Assembly (NCBI GenBank): GCA_018402345.1
Contig: JAGYIV010000012.1
Location: 124,001-188,000 of the forward strand
From: Terrimicrobiaceae bacterium
GTDB lineage: Bacteria > Verrucomicrobiota > Verrucomicrobiia > Chthoniobacterales > Terrimicrobiaceae
Reading direction: 5' to 3'
DNA: 64,000 nucleotides
A program made the translations under genes and the position numbers. Below are positions 31,519 to 40,599 of this stretch, piece by piece. The notes below the pieces were generated by a model. The model was not told the origin of the DNA and searched no databases. It saw nothing but the letters and a program-made list of their open reading frames with translations. The number at the start of each line of letters is the position of its first letter. Positions within the stretch are counted from its first letter, which is position 1.

Positions 31519-32794
31519 CAACGCGATTCTCGCGGCCGTCTTGGTTTTGTTTGCCGTCGCAGGTGCTCAGGCGGCCACGGTTTCGCCCGAGCAGAATCCG
31601 TGGAGGAACTGGATCGAGGGTGATCGGGCGTTGGATGGGGTTGTGCCATTGCGGAAAGCGCTCGAGGACCATGGTGTTTTTCTCGGCGGCAGCTTCACGA
31701 CCGACCTGCTGGGAAACCCAGTGGGCGGCCGGAGCCAAGGGTTCTGCTATTTCGGGCAGGTGCAGGTGATCTTGGTGGCGGAGTTGGAGAAACTCGCCGG
31801 TTGGCGTGGCGGGTATTTTGTCGCGAGCATGATTGATTCCTCCGGCAGGGATCTCTCCGAGGCCCATGTGGGAAACTATTTCGATGTCGCGCAGGTCGCG
31901 ACGCTTCCCACGGTGGTGCTTGGACAACTCTACTTCGAGCAACGCTGGGCGGACGAACGATACAGCCTGAAACTCGGGCGGATGCCGATGGGGCAGGATT
32001 TTGTCGCCATGGACATGTTCAACCTCTACATGGGAGGCATCGACGGGCACACGCCGGTCATGGGCTACAATACCTACTGGACATCCAGCGCCAGTCGCTC
32101 CACTTGGGCAGCGGTGGTCAAGGCCGAACCGCACGAGGATTGGACGTTGCTCTATGGCATTTATCAGGCCACGCGGGCGAATTCAGTGATCGCCAATCAT
32201 GGGATGAATATGGGATTCGGGCCGGACGACGGCATTCAGATGTTCGGCGAAGTCGGATGGAAAAACCGCGCGCCGGATGTGTGGCGTGGGGCTGCTGAGG
32301 GGTTGACCGGCAACCACAAGATCGGCGGCTACTGGTCGAGTTGGGACTACTCGACCTACGGAGGCGGAAGCACGCCGTATTCCCACGGGTTTTACTGGAT
32401 CGGCGAGCAGATGGTCTGGCGTGAGCGGGCGGGGGCGGATGAAGGTGTCACGCTGTGGTGTTCGTTTGTCTACGCGCCGCAGACCGAACTGGCGCAGTTT
32501 CCGTTTTTTTGCGGTGCGGGTGGCGGATGGCAGGGGATCATCCCCTCGCGGCCGAACGACTGGGCATTGTTCGGCTCGTATTACGGCACGATGAGCCGGC
32601 GGTTTGCGGCCGCGCAGGAATCGGAGGGGCTGGGTGATCCGACCTACGAGTGGGTGCTCGAGTGGGATTACCGGGCGCAACTCACGCCGTGGCTTTATGT
32701 GATGCCCAGTTTGCAATATGTGATTCGCCCCGGCGGCACGGGAAACATCCCCAATTCGCTCGTCATCGGAGCCGAAATCGGCGTAACGTTTTAA
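31499..32794 (+). CDS. OprB-family carbohydrate-selective porin
   Basis: About 431 residues from a TTG at 31499 that begins a signal peptide (AILAAVLVLFAVAGAQA); the start is a best guess because no ATG fits. The mature protein begins PWRNWIEGDRALDGV, carries LEDHGVFLGGSFTTDLLGN and GQLYFEQRW...LKLGRM, and ends IGAEIGVTF with a terminal Phe as expected for an outer-membrane barrel. OprB-type porins pass glucose and other sugars. It overlaps dsbB-like coding sequence by 20 bases, suggesting an operon. Substrate is unknown. Confidence 0.88.
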   Translation, partial: TLGSKNSNAILAAVLVLFAVAGAQAATVSPEQNPWRNWIEGDRALDGVVPLRKALEDHGVFLGGSFTTDLLGNPVGGRSQGFCYFGQVQVILVAELEKLAGWRGGYFVASMIDSSGRDLSEAHVGNYFDVAQVATLPTVVLGQLYFEQRWADERYSLKLGRMPMGQDFVAMDMFNLYMGGIDGHTPVMGYNTYWTSSASRSTWAAVVKAEPHEDWTLLYGIYQATRANSVIANHGMNMGFGPDDGIQMFGEVGWKNRAPDVWRGAAEGLTGNHKIGGYWSSWDYSTYGGGSTPYSHGFYWIGEQMVWRERAGADEGVTLWCSFVYAPQTELAQFPFFCGAGGGWQGIIPSRPNDWALFGSYYGTMSRRFAAAQESEGLGDPTYEWVLEWDYRAQLTPWLYVMPSLQYVIRPGGTGNIPNSLVIGAEIGVTF

Positions 32795-32797
32795 GTC

Positions 32798-32947
32798 ATG
32801 CTAGCCGCGCTCCACGCTATTCTCCTTATATCGTTGCTGACGCTTGGCGGTTGCTCCACGTCCGTCGTCCCGGCATCCGCCCCCTTGCCCGATGCGCGTG
32901 ATCTTTCCGAAAACCCCCTTGATGTCACAAAACTGCCACAACCCTGA
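32798..32947 (+). CDS. Small putative lipoprotein (49 residues)
   Basis: A short frame found by eye, starting with ATG three bases after the porin stop. It reads MLAALHAILLISLLTLGGCS, a compact signal peptide with a lipobox LGGC at residues 16-19, then a Pro/Asp-rich 30-residue tail ending in KLPQP. Such tiny lipoproteins are often missed in annotation. Its position argues for co-expression with the porin. No function can be assigned. Confidence 0.65.
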   Translation: MLAALHAILLISLLTLGGCSTSVVPASAPLPDARDLSENPLDVTKLPQP

Positions 32948-33004
32948 CGTCGGAATTTTTCCGTGTCGTAACACGCAACGCCGCGGCTGGCGGTCCGTCG
33001 CACG

Positions 33005-34297
33005 ATGAGCTTGATCGGCACGGCGAAAGGCACGGAGCCGCCCGGTGATTGGCGCGCATGGGCGATCTGGGGGACCGCGGCGGTGTTTTACCTTTACGAG
33101 TTTTTTGTGCGCGTGGCGCCGTCGGTCATGCAGGAGCCGCTCATGGAGGTGATGCATGTGAATGCGGCGGGGTTCGGGCTGGCGATGGGGGCGTATTACT
33201 ATGTGTATTCACCGCTGCAGCTCGTCGCCGGCAGCCTGCTCGACCGCTACGGCGCGCGCTGGATTTTGTTGCCTTCGGTGCTTGTAGTGGCGGCCGGGTG
33301 CCTGCTCGAGGCCTTCGGTCAATCGATGGTCGGCATGACGCTGGCGCGCGGGTTGCAAGGGTTGGGATCGGCGTTTGCGTTTGTTGGAACGATGTATCTC
33401 GCGGCGCAGTGGTTCCCTCACAGTCGGCTCGCGCTCATCGCCGGATTGACAACGGCGCTGGGAATGGCCGGGGGCATTTTGGGGAATGCGGGGTTGCAGT
33501 GGCTGATCGAGGTCGAGGGGTGGCGGGCCACGCTGCATTTTTCATGGATCGCAGGAGCGGTTGTGTTCGTGATGATGCTGGCGGTGATTCCACCCGCGCC
33601 CTCTTGGGCTGCGGCGGCGTCCCGCAGCACGGCTCCTCCAATCAATTTGCTGGCAGCGATCCTGAAGGTGCTGCGAAATCCGCAGACGCTGGTGATCGGC
33701 CTGATCGGCGGCGTGCTTTACCTGCCGCTGACGGTGATCGGCGGGCTTTGGGGCGAGAGCTATATCATGGCCATCTCGCCGATGTCCGCGCAGGGAGCCT
33801 CGAACGCCGTGTCGATGCTTTATGTCGGTTGGCTTGTCGGCGCGCCGCTGGCGGGGTGGCTCTCAGACCGCGCACGGAAACGCCGGGTTTTTCTTGTCGC
33901 CTCGACGGCGCTCACGCTTCTCACGACTGTGCTCCTCACGACCTTCACGACATTGCATCCCGGCGTGATGTTCGGGCTGCTCCTGGCGATCGGGTTGGCC
34001 TCGAGCATGCAGGTGGTCACGTTTGTGGCCGCGATCGAGGCCAACGATCCGCTCCTGCATGGCACCGCACTTTCGGCCAACAACATGATGGTCATGCTCC
34101 TCGGCGGCCTCGCGCAGCCGCTCTTCGGTTGGATTCTGGACATCTGCGCCCAGGGAGTTCCCTCGGGGGGAACCTACACCGGCGAGCATTACCGCATGGC
34201 CATGGTGCTGCTTCCTGCCAGCGCGGTGCTCGGCGTGATCGCGAGCTTTTTCCTCAAGGAATCGTTCCAGCAACACGACGGGCCGGTGGGGCATTGA
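33005..34297 (+). CDS. Major facilitator superfamily transporter
   Basis: Product of 430 residues with about twelve hydrophobic segments. The inter-helix loop motif LLDRYGARWILLPS between TM2 and TM3 corresponds to the MFS G-x-x-x-D-R-x-G-R pattern, and the second half has WLSDRARKRRVFL in the equivalent position. FYLYEFFVRVAPSVM near the N-terminus is typical of a subgroup of uncharacterised D-galactonate/hexuronate-like or Legionella/Coxiella-type carriers. Substrate cannot be read from the sequence. It stands alone. Confidence 0.85.
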   Translation: MSLIGTAKGTEPPGDWRAWAIWGTAAVFYLYEFFVRVAPSVMQEPLMEVMHVNAAGFGLAMGAYYYVYSPLQLVAGSLLDRYGARWILLPSVLVVAAGCLLEAFGQSMVGMTLARGLQGLGSAFAFVGTMYLAAQWFPHSRLALIAGLTTALGMAGGILGNAGLQWLIEVEGWRATLHFSWIAGAVVFVMMLAVIPPAPSWAAAASRSTAPPINLLAAILKVLRNPQTLVIGLIGGVLYLPLTVIGGLWGESYIMAISPMSAQGASNAVSMLYVGWLVGAPLAGWLSDRARKRRVFLVASTALTLLTTVLLTTFTTLHPGVMFGLLLAIGLASSMQVVTFVAAIEANDPLLHGTALSANNMMVMLLGGLAQPLFGWILDICAQGVPSGGTYTGEHYRMAMVLLPASAVLGVIASFFLKESFQQHDGPVGH

Positions 34298-34336
34298 CCC
34301 AGCCACGCTATGAAAAGCAGCGTCGCTGGTTTCGTA

Positions 34337-34555
34337 TTATTTTGTCAGATCGTCTTTTGACAACTCCGCGTCCTTCAAAATTTTTAGCAAAAGTCCTGTG
34401 CCGATAGTCTCACCAGCGTGGATGGGAACAACCGTATATCTGCCATCGGGATGCCTCATTGAATGGTGGCTACCTCTCGTCCGCACGAGTTCGAAGCCGT
34501 GTGCCTTCAGAATTGCAATCAATTCCTTCCCTTTAAGGCGCGGCAACCGTGGCAT
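34337..34555 (-). CDS. hicA: HicA-type mRNA interferase toxin
   Basis: Product of 72 residues with the dsRNA-binding-like fold of HicA: LKGKELIAILKAHGFELVR, then GSHH (His30 the likely catalytic residue) and VPIHAGETIGTGLLLKIL. Active HicA cleaves mRNA when the antitoxin is lost. It lies two bases after hicB, so the order is antitoxin first. Length is normal and no lesion is visible. Confidence 0.92.
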   Translation of the reverse strand: MPRLPRLKGKELIAILKAHGFELVRTRGSHHSMRHPDGRYTVVPIHAGETIGTGLLLKILKDAELSKDDLTK

Positions 34556-34557
34556 AA

Positions 34558-34773
34558 TCAGATACGAATCCGCTGCACGCCGACAAAAGTAGAAGGAATG
34601 AATCCATCTTCTTGGTCTTCAAGGCACAGTTGAATAACCTCTCGCACACGCTTCATCAGTTTATCCAGTGACTTGGCTTGTGTGTGGCATCCGCGGAGTT
34701 CGGGAACGGAAGCCACAAAATATCCATCAGCATCCTGCTCAATGACCACGTTGAATTCCTGGACCGTTTTCAT
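34558..34773 (-). CDS. hicB: HicB-type antitoxin
   Basis: Product of 71 residues from ATG 34773 (an ATG at 34797 would add eight residues). It has the HicB RNase-H-like fold: VVIEQDADGYFVASVPELRG followed by CHTQAKSLDKLMKRVREVI. There is no DNA-binding C-terminal domain of the longer HicB type, so autoregulation, if any, would rely on another element. Two bases separate it from hicA. Confidence 0.9.
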   Translation of the reverse strand: MKTVQEFNVVIEQDADGYFVASVPELRGCHTQAKSLDKLMKRVREVIQLCLEDQEDGFIPSTFVGVQRIRI

Positions 34774-34911
34774 AAATTTAGGGTAGCGACCAAGCACGCG
34801 GTGGCAATATTTTTACCGGACACGCGGACCGCTCGCGTTCGCTTCGGTGATTTTGTCAACCAGTGGCGCGGTCGTAGGTGTATTTCCTCGAATGCTTTGC
34901 GCTATTTGTTT

Positions 34912-35673
34912 TTATATTCCATCTGCAAGTCGCTTGATATTGTGGGCGGGGAGACCGGCTTTTTTAAAACGAGTGCGTGCGCGGGCGATGTCGTAGGGAA
35001 CGCGGCGTTGGATGAGAATGTGTTGCTCGAAATCGTAGAGGGCGTAACTGGCCCGGGGATCGCCGTCGCGGGGTTGGCCGACGCTGCCGACATTCACCGA
35101 GTAGCGTTTTCCGGAATCAAGGTGAATCGGTTGTTCGCCGAGGGTGAGTGCGCGGCAGGCGAAGGACTCGGGGTCCTGCTCCCAGATCAAGGGGACATGG
35201 GTGTGGCCATTGAAGCTGATGAATGTGGATTGCGCGCTGAAATGCGCTTCGGCTTCCGTTTCCTCCTGGATGTAATGGAAGCCTGAGGGGTCATTCAGTG
35301 AGGCGTGGGAGAGAGAGAGGGGATCGATATCGGCAGTGAGAGGTTGCGAGTGGATCCAGGATTTCTGCGCCTTTGTGAGTTGTTCATTCGCAAGTTGGAG
35401 CGGTTGTCGAACCGTGATGTCCCATTGTTCGTCGGGAATTGTTTCGCAAAGGAAGAGCATCGCTTCGTGGTTGCCGAGAATGCTTGTCACGCAGGTGTCC
35501 ATCACACGCTCGACGCAGGCGGATGGTTCGGGACCGTAGCCCACAGTGTCGCCGAGGCAGAACATCCCACGCACAGGAAAGTGCCCGGCGTCTTCGAGCA
35601 CGGCGTTGAAAGCATCGATGTTGGCGTGGATGTCGCTGAAAATGGCGAAGAAGGACGCTTGGGAATCTGGCAT
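34912..35673 (-). CDS. Calcineurin-like metallophosphoesterase (YfcE/MJ0936-like)
   Basis: Product of 253 residues from ATG 35673. The metal-binding motifs appear in order: SDIHAN, GDTVGYGPEP, GNHEAM, and FNGHTHVP, with NVGSVGQPRDGDPRASYALY at the end. This set is typical of single-domain phosphodiesterases or phosphatases of the YfcE-like group. An upstream ATG at 35778 would add a 35-residue extension without family support. Substrate unknown; the gene stands alone. Confidence 0.88.
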   Translation of the reverse strand: MPDSQASFFAIFSDIHANIDAFNAVLEDAGHFPVRGMFCLGDTVGYGPEPSACVERVMDTCVTSILGNHEAMLFLCETIPDEQWDITVRQPLQLANEQLTKAQKSWIHSQPLTADIDPLSLSHASLNDPSGFHYIQEETEAEAHFSAQSTFISFNGHTHVPLIWEQDPESFACRALTLGEQPIHLDSGKRYSVNVGSVGQPRDGDPRASYALYDFEQHILIQRRVPYDIARARTRFKKAGLPAHNIKRLADGI

Positions 35674-35913
35674 GTTGATGTCGTTGGGGTGAGGAGGTTG
35701 GTGTGTTGTTTGGGGGTAGTGCCGAGGGAGCGATTCGATGGCAGCGCCAAGGAAATCGATCAACGGCCCTTCCCACATAAAAGAGGCTTGTCAAGAGGGA
35801 CTGCAGGTTGGCGATCCTCCGGCAGGCGTCACGGCAGGGTAACATTCAGGGGGGAGCGCTTAGAGAGCCTGTTCGGTGTGCGGCAGGCGGAACGAAAAAA
35901 GGGAGGAAGGAAC

Positions 35914-36004
35914 TGGCGGTGAGGGGGGGATTCGAACCCCCGGTAGCCTTTAGGACTACGGCGCTTTAGCAAAGCGCTGCTTTCGACCACTCAGCCACCT
36001 CACC
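35914..36004 (-). tRNA. tRNA-Ser(GCU)
   Basis: Read on the minus strand, GGTGAGG pairs with CCTCACC as the acceptor stem. The D arm is GGCTGAGTGGTCGAAAGC; the anticodon arm GCGCT-TTGCTAA-AGCGC gives anticodon GCT. A long class II variable arm (CGTAGTCCTAAAGGCTACG region) and the T arm CGGGGGTTCGAATCCCCCC follow. The discriminator base is G and CCA is encoded at 35914-35916. The long variable arm and G73 support serine identity. Confidence 0.95.
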
Positions 36005-36114
36005 GGAACTGTGGGAAAAGAACCACCAATCGTGCCTGAGGTCAAACACAACCGCTGAGGAGAGAATGGTGCCGGTGGGCTTGATCGGTGCGGTTGGATA
36101 AATAACATGCCGCG

Positions 36115-38112
36115 ATGATTTCGATCCGGGAGGATTGCGGTGTTGGGCAAGCTTCGGCGTTCCAGAGGGAGGTTGAGGAAATGTTTTCCGCGACGGGCCG
36201 GTTGTCCGGCGGGGCAGGGTTTGAATACCGAGCCGAGCAGCAACGCATGGCCGGCGCGGTGGCGGGCACGATCGAGAGGGGCGGGCATTTGGTGGTCGAG
36301 GCCGGCACGGGGGTGGGAAAATCGCTGGCCTATCTGGTGCCAGCGGTGCTTCACGCGGTGCGCACCAAGCGCAAGGCGGTGATCTGCACCCACACGATCG
36401 CGTTGCAGGAGCAACTCATGTTCAAGGACATTCCGCTCGTGCAGCAGATCATCCCCGAGGAGTTCGAGGCGGTGCTGTTGAAAGGGCGGCAGAACTACCT
36501 GTGCACCACGCGCCTCGCGCGGGCGGTGGGGCAATCGAAGGATCTCTTCACCACGCCCCAGCATGCCGAGTTGGAACGCATCCGCCAGTGGAGCCTGGAA
36601 ACGAAGGACGGCTCGCTGAGCGATTTCACGGACCAGCCAGATCCGGCGGTGTGGGAGGAGGTGAGGAGCGAGCAGCACCTGTGCACACCGAAGACGTGCC
36701 TGCCGGGATCGGGGTGTTTTTATCAAAACCTCCGCCGCCGCGTCGCGAATGCCCGTGTGGTGGTCTTGAACCATGCCTTGTTCTTCACGCTGATCAACGG
36801 GGTCGAGGACGCTGAGAACCGGACCGGCGGGCTGCTTTTCGCGAACGACTTCGTGATTTTCGATGAGGCGCACACCCTTGAGGAGGTCGCCGCGAGGCAT
36901 ATCGGCATGGAATTGTCCCAGCTCGGCATGCGCCGGGCCATCCAGCGCCTCTACAATCCACGCACAAAAAAAGGACTGTTCCAGATTCTGAAAAACGGCC
37001 CCGCGTGCCGTGCGGTAGGCGACATGCTGCCGGTGACCGACGCGTTTTTCAACGCGGTAGCCGGAAGGTGCATGTTCAAAAAGGGGCGCGAATACAGGGT
37101 GCGCGAGCCGGATTTGGTGGATGGATCGGAAATGGCCACGGCACTCGTGCGGCTTGGCGAGTTGGTCGCGATCGAGGCTGGCAAGTGCGAGGACGAGACA
37201 TATGTCGCGGAACTCCAGGAAGCCGCCCGCAAGTTGCGTTCCGCCCGATCGGGTGTGGCGGATTTCCTCGCGCTCGAGGATCCGGGGCAGGTGTATTGGG
37301 TCGAGCAATACGGCCGCGCCGAGCAATTCTGCACCTTGCGCACCGCGCCGGTCGATCTGGCCGACGCACTCCGGCGCCTGCTCTTTCGCGACGGCGCGTG
37401 CACGGTCATGACGAGTGCCACGCTATCGATCGGAACGCCGGACCTCGGGTATTTCCGCGAGCGGGTGGGGGCGGATGACGTGCCGGCGCTGCAGATCGGC
37501 AGCCCGTTCGACTACGAGCGGCAGATGTCATTGCATCTGGTCGAAAAGATGCCCGAGCCGAAGGCGCCGGGATACGAGGAGGCGCTGGCGAAGTGGATTC
37601 TGCATTTCACCGATCAGAGCCGCGCGCGGGCGTTTGTGCTGTTCACCAGCTACCAGTCGATGCGCAACGTCGCCGAACTGGCGGAACAGGAGTTTGAAAA
37701 GCGCGGGTGGAACTTGTTGCTTCAAGGCGGAGGCATGCCCGCCCAGCGCATGGTCGCCGAGTTCAAGGAAAACCCGCACAGCGTGCTCTTCGGCGTCTCA
37801 AGTTTCTGGACAGGCGTCGACGTGCCCGGCGATGCGCTCTCGAGCGTGATCATCACCCGCCTGCCCTTCGCCACTCCAGACCATCCGCTCACCGAAGCCC
37901 GCTTGGAGGCCATCGAGGCGCAGGGTGGCCGGGCCTTCGACGGGTATTCCCTGCCCGAGGCGATCCTCAAGCTCCGGCAGGGAGTCGGTCGGTTGATTCG
38001 CAGCAAATCGGATGAGGGCACGATCGTCATCCTCGACAGCCGGATTCTCTCCAAGCCCTACGGAAAGGCGTTTCTACGGGCCATGCCGAAGTGTCCGGTG
38101 GAGATTCACTGA
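36115..38112 (+). CDS. dinG: DinG/XPD-type ATP-dependent DNA helicase
   Basis: Product of 665 residues. Walker A is EAGTGVGKS (residues 62-70), the DEAH box is at 250-253, and four cysteines (Cys130, Cys190, Cys195, Cys201) are spaced as the 4Fe-4S ligand set of the XPD/DinG superfamily. The C-terminal helicase half has VMTSATL, VLFTSYQSMR, SFWTGVDVPG and QGVGRLIRS. It would unwind 5'-tailed DNA or R-loops in repair. It lacks the exonuclease domain found in Firmicute DinG. It is transcribed away from the tRNA. Confidence 0.92.
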   Translation: MISIREDCGVGQASAFQREVEEMFSATGRLSGGAGFEYRAEQQRMAGAVAGTIERGGHLVVEAGTGVGKSLAYLVPAVLHAVRTKRKAVICTHTIALQEQLMFKDIPLVQQIIPEEFEAVLLKGRQNYLCTTRLARAVGQSKDLFTTPQHAELERIRQWSLETKDGSLSDFTDQPDPAVWEEVRSEQHLCTPKTCLPGSGCFYQNLRRRVANARVVVLNHALFFTLINGVEDAENRTGGLLFANDFVIFDEAHTLEEVAARHIGMELSQLGMRRAIQRLYNPRTKKGLFQILKNGPACRAVGDMLPVTDAFFNAVAGRCMFKKGREYRVREPDLVDGSEMATALVRLGELVAIEAGKCEDETYVAELQEAARKLRSARSGVADFLALEDPGQVYWVEQYGRAEQFCTLRTAPVDLADALRRLLFRDGACTVMTSATLSIGTPDLGYFRERVGADDVPALQIGSPFDYERQMSLHLVEKMPEPKAPGYEEALAKWILHFTDQSRARAFVLFTSYQSMRNVAELAEQEFEKRGWNLLLQGGGMPAQRMVAEFKENPHSVLFGVSSFWTGVDVPGDALSSVIITRLPFATPDHPLTEARLEAIEAQGGRAFDGYSLPEAILKLRQGVGRLIRSKSDEGTIVILDSRILSKPYGKAFLRAMPKCPVEIH

Positions 38113-38160
38113 GGTAGGCCGCTTGAGGGCTCCAATGCGTCGTTCTGTGATCGCAACCTT

Positions 38161-38556
38161 CTATCCGAGCACTTGCACATCGAGACCGGCGACTCGTCGG
38201 AAATGGGATTCATCGGATGGACCCACGAGAACCCCGAAATTCAAAAATCTCGCCGTGGCTGCAACAGCGATGTCGTTTTGAGGAATCAAGCGACCGTTTT
38301 TAGAGAGTTCGGTAAAAATCTCGGCGTAGTGAACAGCGACCGCCGGGGTGAAATCCTGAACGCCGGTCACGTTGCGAATGGCTTCCAAGCGGGCCATGCG
38401 GCGCGCTGCTATATCGACTGTTGTCGCCAATTGAACACCCACAAGGGCCTCGGCCCACACGATGGCAGGAATGGTGTAGATTTCGCCTGAATTCAAGGTA
38501 TGAGACTGTCCGCGCTCCAGTGAGATCAATGCGGACGTGTCAAGAATCAGGCCCAT
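38161..38556 (-). CDS. vapC: PIN-domain toxin (VapC family)
   Basis: Product of 131 residues beginning [16 protein letters not shown], with the first catalytic Asp at residue 6, an acidic residue in [12 protein letters not shown] and the later acidic site [12 protein letters not shown]. This is the acidic site of Mg2+-dependent PIN RNases. Its start overlaps the antitoxin stop by ten bases. The target RNA is unknown. Confidence 0.9.
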   Translation of the reverse strand: MGLILDTSALISLERGQSHTLNSGEIYTIPAIVWAEALVGVQLATTVDIAARRMARLEAIRNVTGVQDFTPAVAVHYAEIFTELSKNGRLIPQNDIAVAATARFLNFGVLVGPSDESHFRRVAGLDVQVLG

Positions 38557-38807
38557 GGATTGGCGGGAATCGAATCAAGCCGATTTACCCGCTCCAAGTC
38601 CTCGGCAAAAGAGGGGTCCGAAGGAAGTTGGGCGAGAGCTTTGTTCACGTCATCCCCAGAGCCACCTGTTCTGGGAGAGACGGGAACGAGACGGGCGAGG
38701 GGCTTTGCGCTCTTTGTCAAAAGAAAGCTCTGTCCGGCATGCTTGACCTTAGCCAGCAGATCGCCGAGATGCCTGGCCGCCTCCGTGGAGGTGATCGTTA
38801 TATCCAT
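38547..38807 (-). CDS. Phd/YefM-type antitoxin
   Basis: Product of 86 residues from ATG 38807. It begins [20 protein letters not shown], typical of Phd/YefM/VapB-like antitoxins that bind DNA through the N-terminus; the C-terminal tail (residues 55-86) is charged and would wrap the toxin. It overlaps the vapC start, the usual co-translated arrangement. An upstream ATG at 38843 is less likely. Confidence 0.88.
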   Translation of the reverse strand: MDITITSTEAARHLGDLLAKVKHAGQSFLLTKSAKPLARLVPVSPRTGGSGDDVNKALAQLPSDPSFAEDLERVNRLDSIPANPWA

Positions 38808-38954
38808 ATTAAAACCAGTAGGTCCTTGGCTTCGGGGTTTCAAGCGTGGGTTGATGTTTGCGTGCGCTTTGGTCGAGCCTCGAACCCATCGTCTGCCCGT
38901 GGAGATTCACTGAGCCGGGTTGCGTTTTTTTTGTGGCCTGTCACGCTGCCTCGC

Positions 38955-39197
38955 ATGGAAAACGCACCGCATATCGCCGCCAAGGCACCTGTCAAAGTCA
39001 CGCTCGAAGCCGGTAAGGACTATTGGTATTGCAGCTGCGGGCTCTCGAAGAACCAACCGTTCTGCGACGGATCGCACAAGGGTTCGGCGTTCGCTCCTAA
39101 AAAATTCACGGCCGAGAAAGATGGCGATGCATGGCTTTGTCAGTGCAAGCACACGGCGAATGCGCCGTATTGCGATGGCACTCACAAGACGCTCTGA
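38955..39197 (+). CDS. CDGSH iron-sulfur domain protein with two motifs
   Basis: Product of 80 residues. Two CDGSH units are visible: Cys26, Cys28, Cys37 and His41 (FCDGSHKG), and Cys62, Cys64, Cys73 and His77 (YCDGTHKT). Each set is the 3-Cys/1-His ligand pattern for a 2Fe-2S cluster, as in mitoNEET-type proteins. The bacterial two-domain form has no settled role; electron transfer or cluster handling is assumed. It stands alone. Confidence 0.92.
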   Translation: MENAPHIAAKAPVKVTLEAGKDYWYCSCGLSKNQPFCDGSHKGSAFAPKKFTAEKDGDAWLCQCKHTANAPYCDGTHKTL

Positions 39198-39236
39198 GGG
39201 ATTCAACCGCTGGCTTTTTCAACAGCCGGTGACCTG

Positions 39237-40529
39237 TCAGCGTCCGAAGACGAGGTTGCAGATGACCACCGAGGCGGTGACTCCCGCGAGGTCGGCGAAG
39301 AGGCCGGCTGGAACCGCGTGGCGGCTGCGGCGCACGGCGACTGAGCCGAAGTAAACTGCGATGACGTAGAAGGTCGTCTCGGTGCTGCCCATGATCGAGG
39401 CGGCCATGCGGGAAACGAGGCTGTCCGGGCCGGTGTTGGCAACGAGTTCGGCGAAGAGCCCGTTTGCTCCGCTGCCGCTGAGTGGGCGCATGAGCACGAG
39501 CGGGAGGAGTTCGGAGGGGAAATGAATCGCTGCCAGCGCCGGGCCGAGGAAGCGGGTAAGGATATCGATGCCACCCGCTGCGCGGAACATCGCAACGGCG
39601 GCGATGATCGCTACCAGGTAGGGAATGATGCGGATGGCCACTTGGAAGCCTTCCTTCGCGCCCTCGACAAATTCCTCATAGACCTTCACGCGGCAGAGCG
39701 CGGCGTAGAGCGGGAAAAATGCGACGAGAAAAGGAATCGCCAGATATGAGACCGCCTCGACGAGGGCCACGAGGGGGTTGCTATTCGTGTCGGACGAGGC
39801 GGTGAATTGCCATCCGAACCATAAAAAACACCCCGCAAACGCCAGCAGAAAGAGAGTGCCCCACCACGCGGGGCGCGGGTGTGTTTCATCGGTAGGAGCC
39901 TCGCTGGCTGCTTGGTGCGGGGTTGAGGGATCCGCCGGCGGGAGGGCGAACATCGGCAGGCGCTCGAGGGTTTTTACGGCAAGGATGCCCGCGATGGTCG
40001 AGCAACAGGTGGCGAAAAACGCGGTGCCGATGATCACGGTAGGGTTCTTTGATCCGGCGGCAGCGAGGATCGCGATGGTGGTCGCCGGGATGAGTTGGAC
40101 CGAACTGGTGTTGATGGCGAGGAAGGTGCACATGGCATTCGAGGCGGTGCCCGGGCGTGTGTTGAGCGTTTCGAGGTCCTGCATGGCGCGAAGGCCCAGC
40201 GGGGTGGCGGCGTTGTTGAGGCCGAGCATGTTCGCAGCCATGTTCATGACCATCGATCCCATGGCGGGGTGGTTCGGGGGCACGTCTGGGAAGAGCCAGC
40301 GGAGGACTGGTCGCAGGGCTTTGGCCAGCAGACTGACGAGGCCGGATTTCTCCGCGATCTTCATGAGGCCCAGCCAGAGGGCCATCACGCCCGCAAGGGG
40401 AAGCGCGAGCGACATGACCGCCATCTTGCAGGCGTCGAACGCCGCCGCGGTGACTTCCGGCAGTCGGCCGGAGAATCCGCCCAGCAGCACGGCGAGCACG
40501 ATGAGACCGAGCCAGATGACATTCAGCAT
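39237..40529 (-). CDS. Fused spore-maturation-like membrane protein (SpmA-SpmB)
   Basis: Product of 430 residues from ATG 40529. Residues about 1-190 match SpmA (nucleoside-recognition Gate domain: MVMNMAANMLGLNNAATPLG, FLAINTSSVQLIPATTIAI). Residues about 225-430 match SpmB (AFFPLYAALCRVKVYEEFVE, RPLSGSGANGLFAEL, STETTFYVIAVYFGSV). In Bacillus these are two proteins needed for spore core dehydration, but Gate-domain fusions occur in many non-sporulating Gram-negatives where the role is unknown. Confidence 0.88.
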   Translation of the reverse strand: MLNVIWLGLIVLAVLLGGFSGRLPEVTAAAFDACKMAVMSLALPLAGVMALWLGLMKIAEKSGLVSLLAKALRPVLRWLFPDVPPNHPAMGSMVMNMAANMLGLNNAATPLGLRAMQDLETLNTRPGTASNAMCTFLAINTSSVQLIPATTIAILAAAGSKNPTVIIGTAFFATCCSTIAGILAVKTLERLPMFALPPADPSTPHQAASEAPTDETHPRPAWWGTLFLLAFAGCFLWFGWQFTASSDTNSNPLVALVEAVSYLAIPFLVAFFPLYAALCRVKVYEEFVEGAKEGFQVAIRIIPYLVAIIAAVAMFRAAGGIDILTRFLGPALAAIHFPSELLPLVLMRPLSGSGANGLFAELVANTGPDSLVSRMAASIMGSTETTFYVIAVYFGSVAVRRSRHAVPAGLFADLAGVTASVVICNLVFGR

Positions 40530-40599
40530 GCGGCGACCCTGCACGAAAACGCGCCATCCCGGAAAGCGGGAAAATGAGGCGTCTTGGCCCAGAGGGGGG

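Noticed and set aside
34337-38807. Prophage or integrative element at tRNA-Ser
   Set aside because: There is no integrase, phage gene or duplicated tRNA end, and the neighbouring genes are ordinary chromosomal ones.
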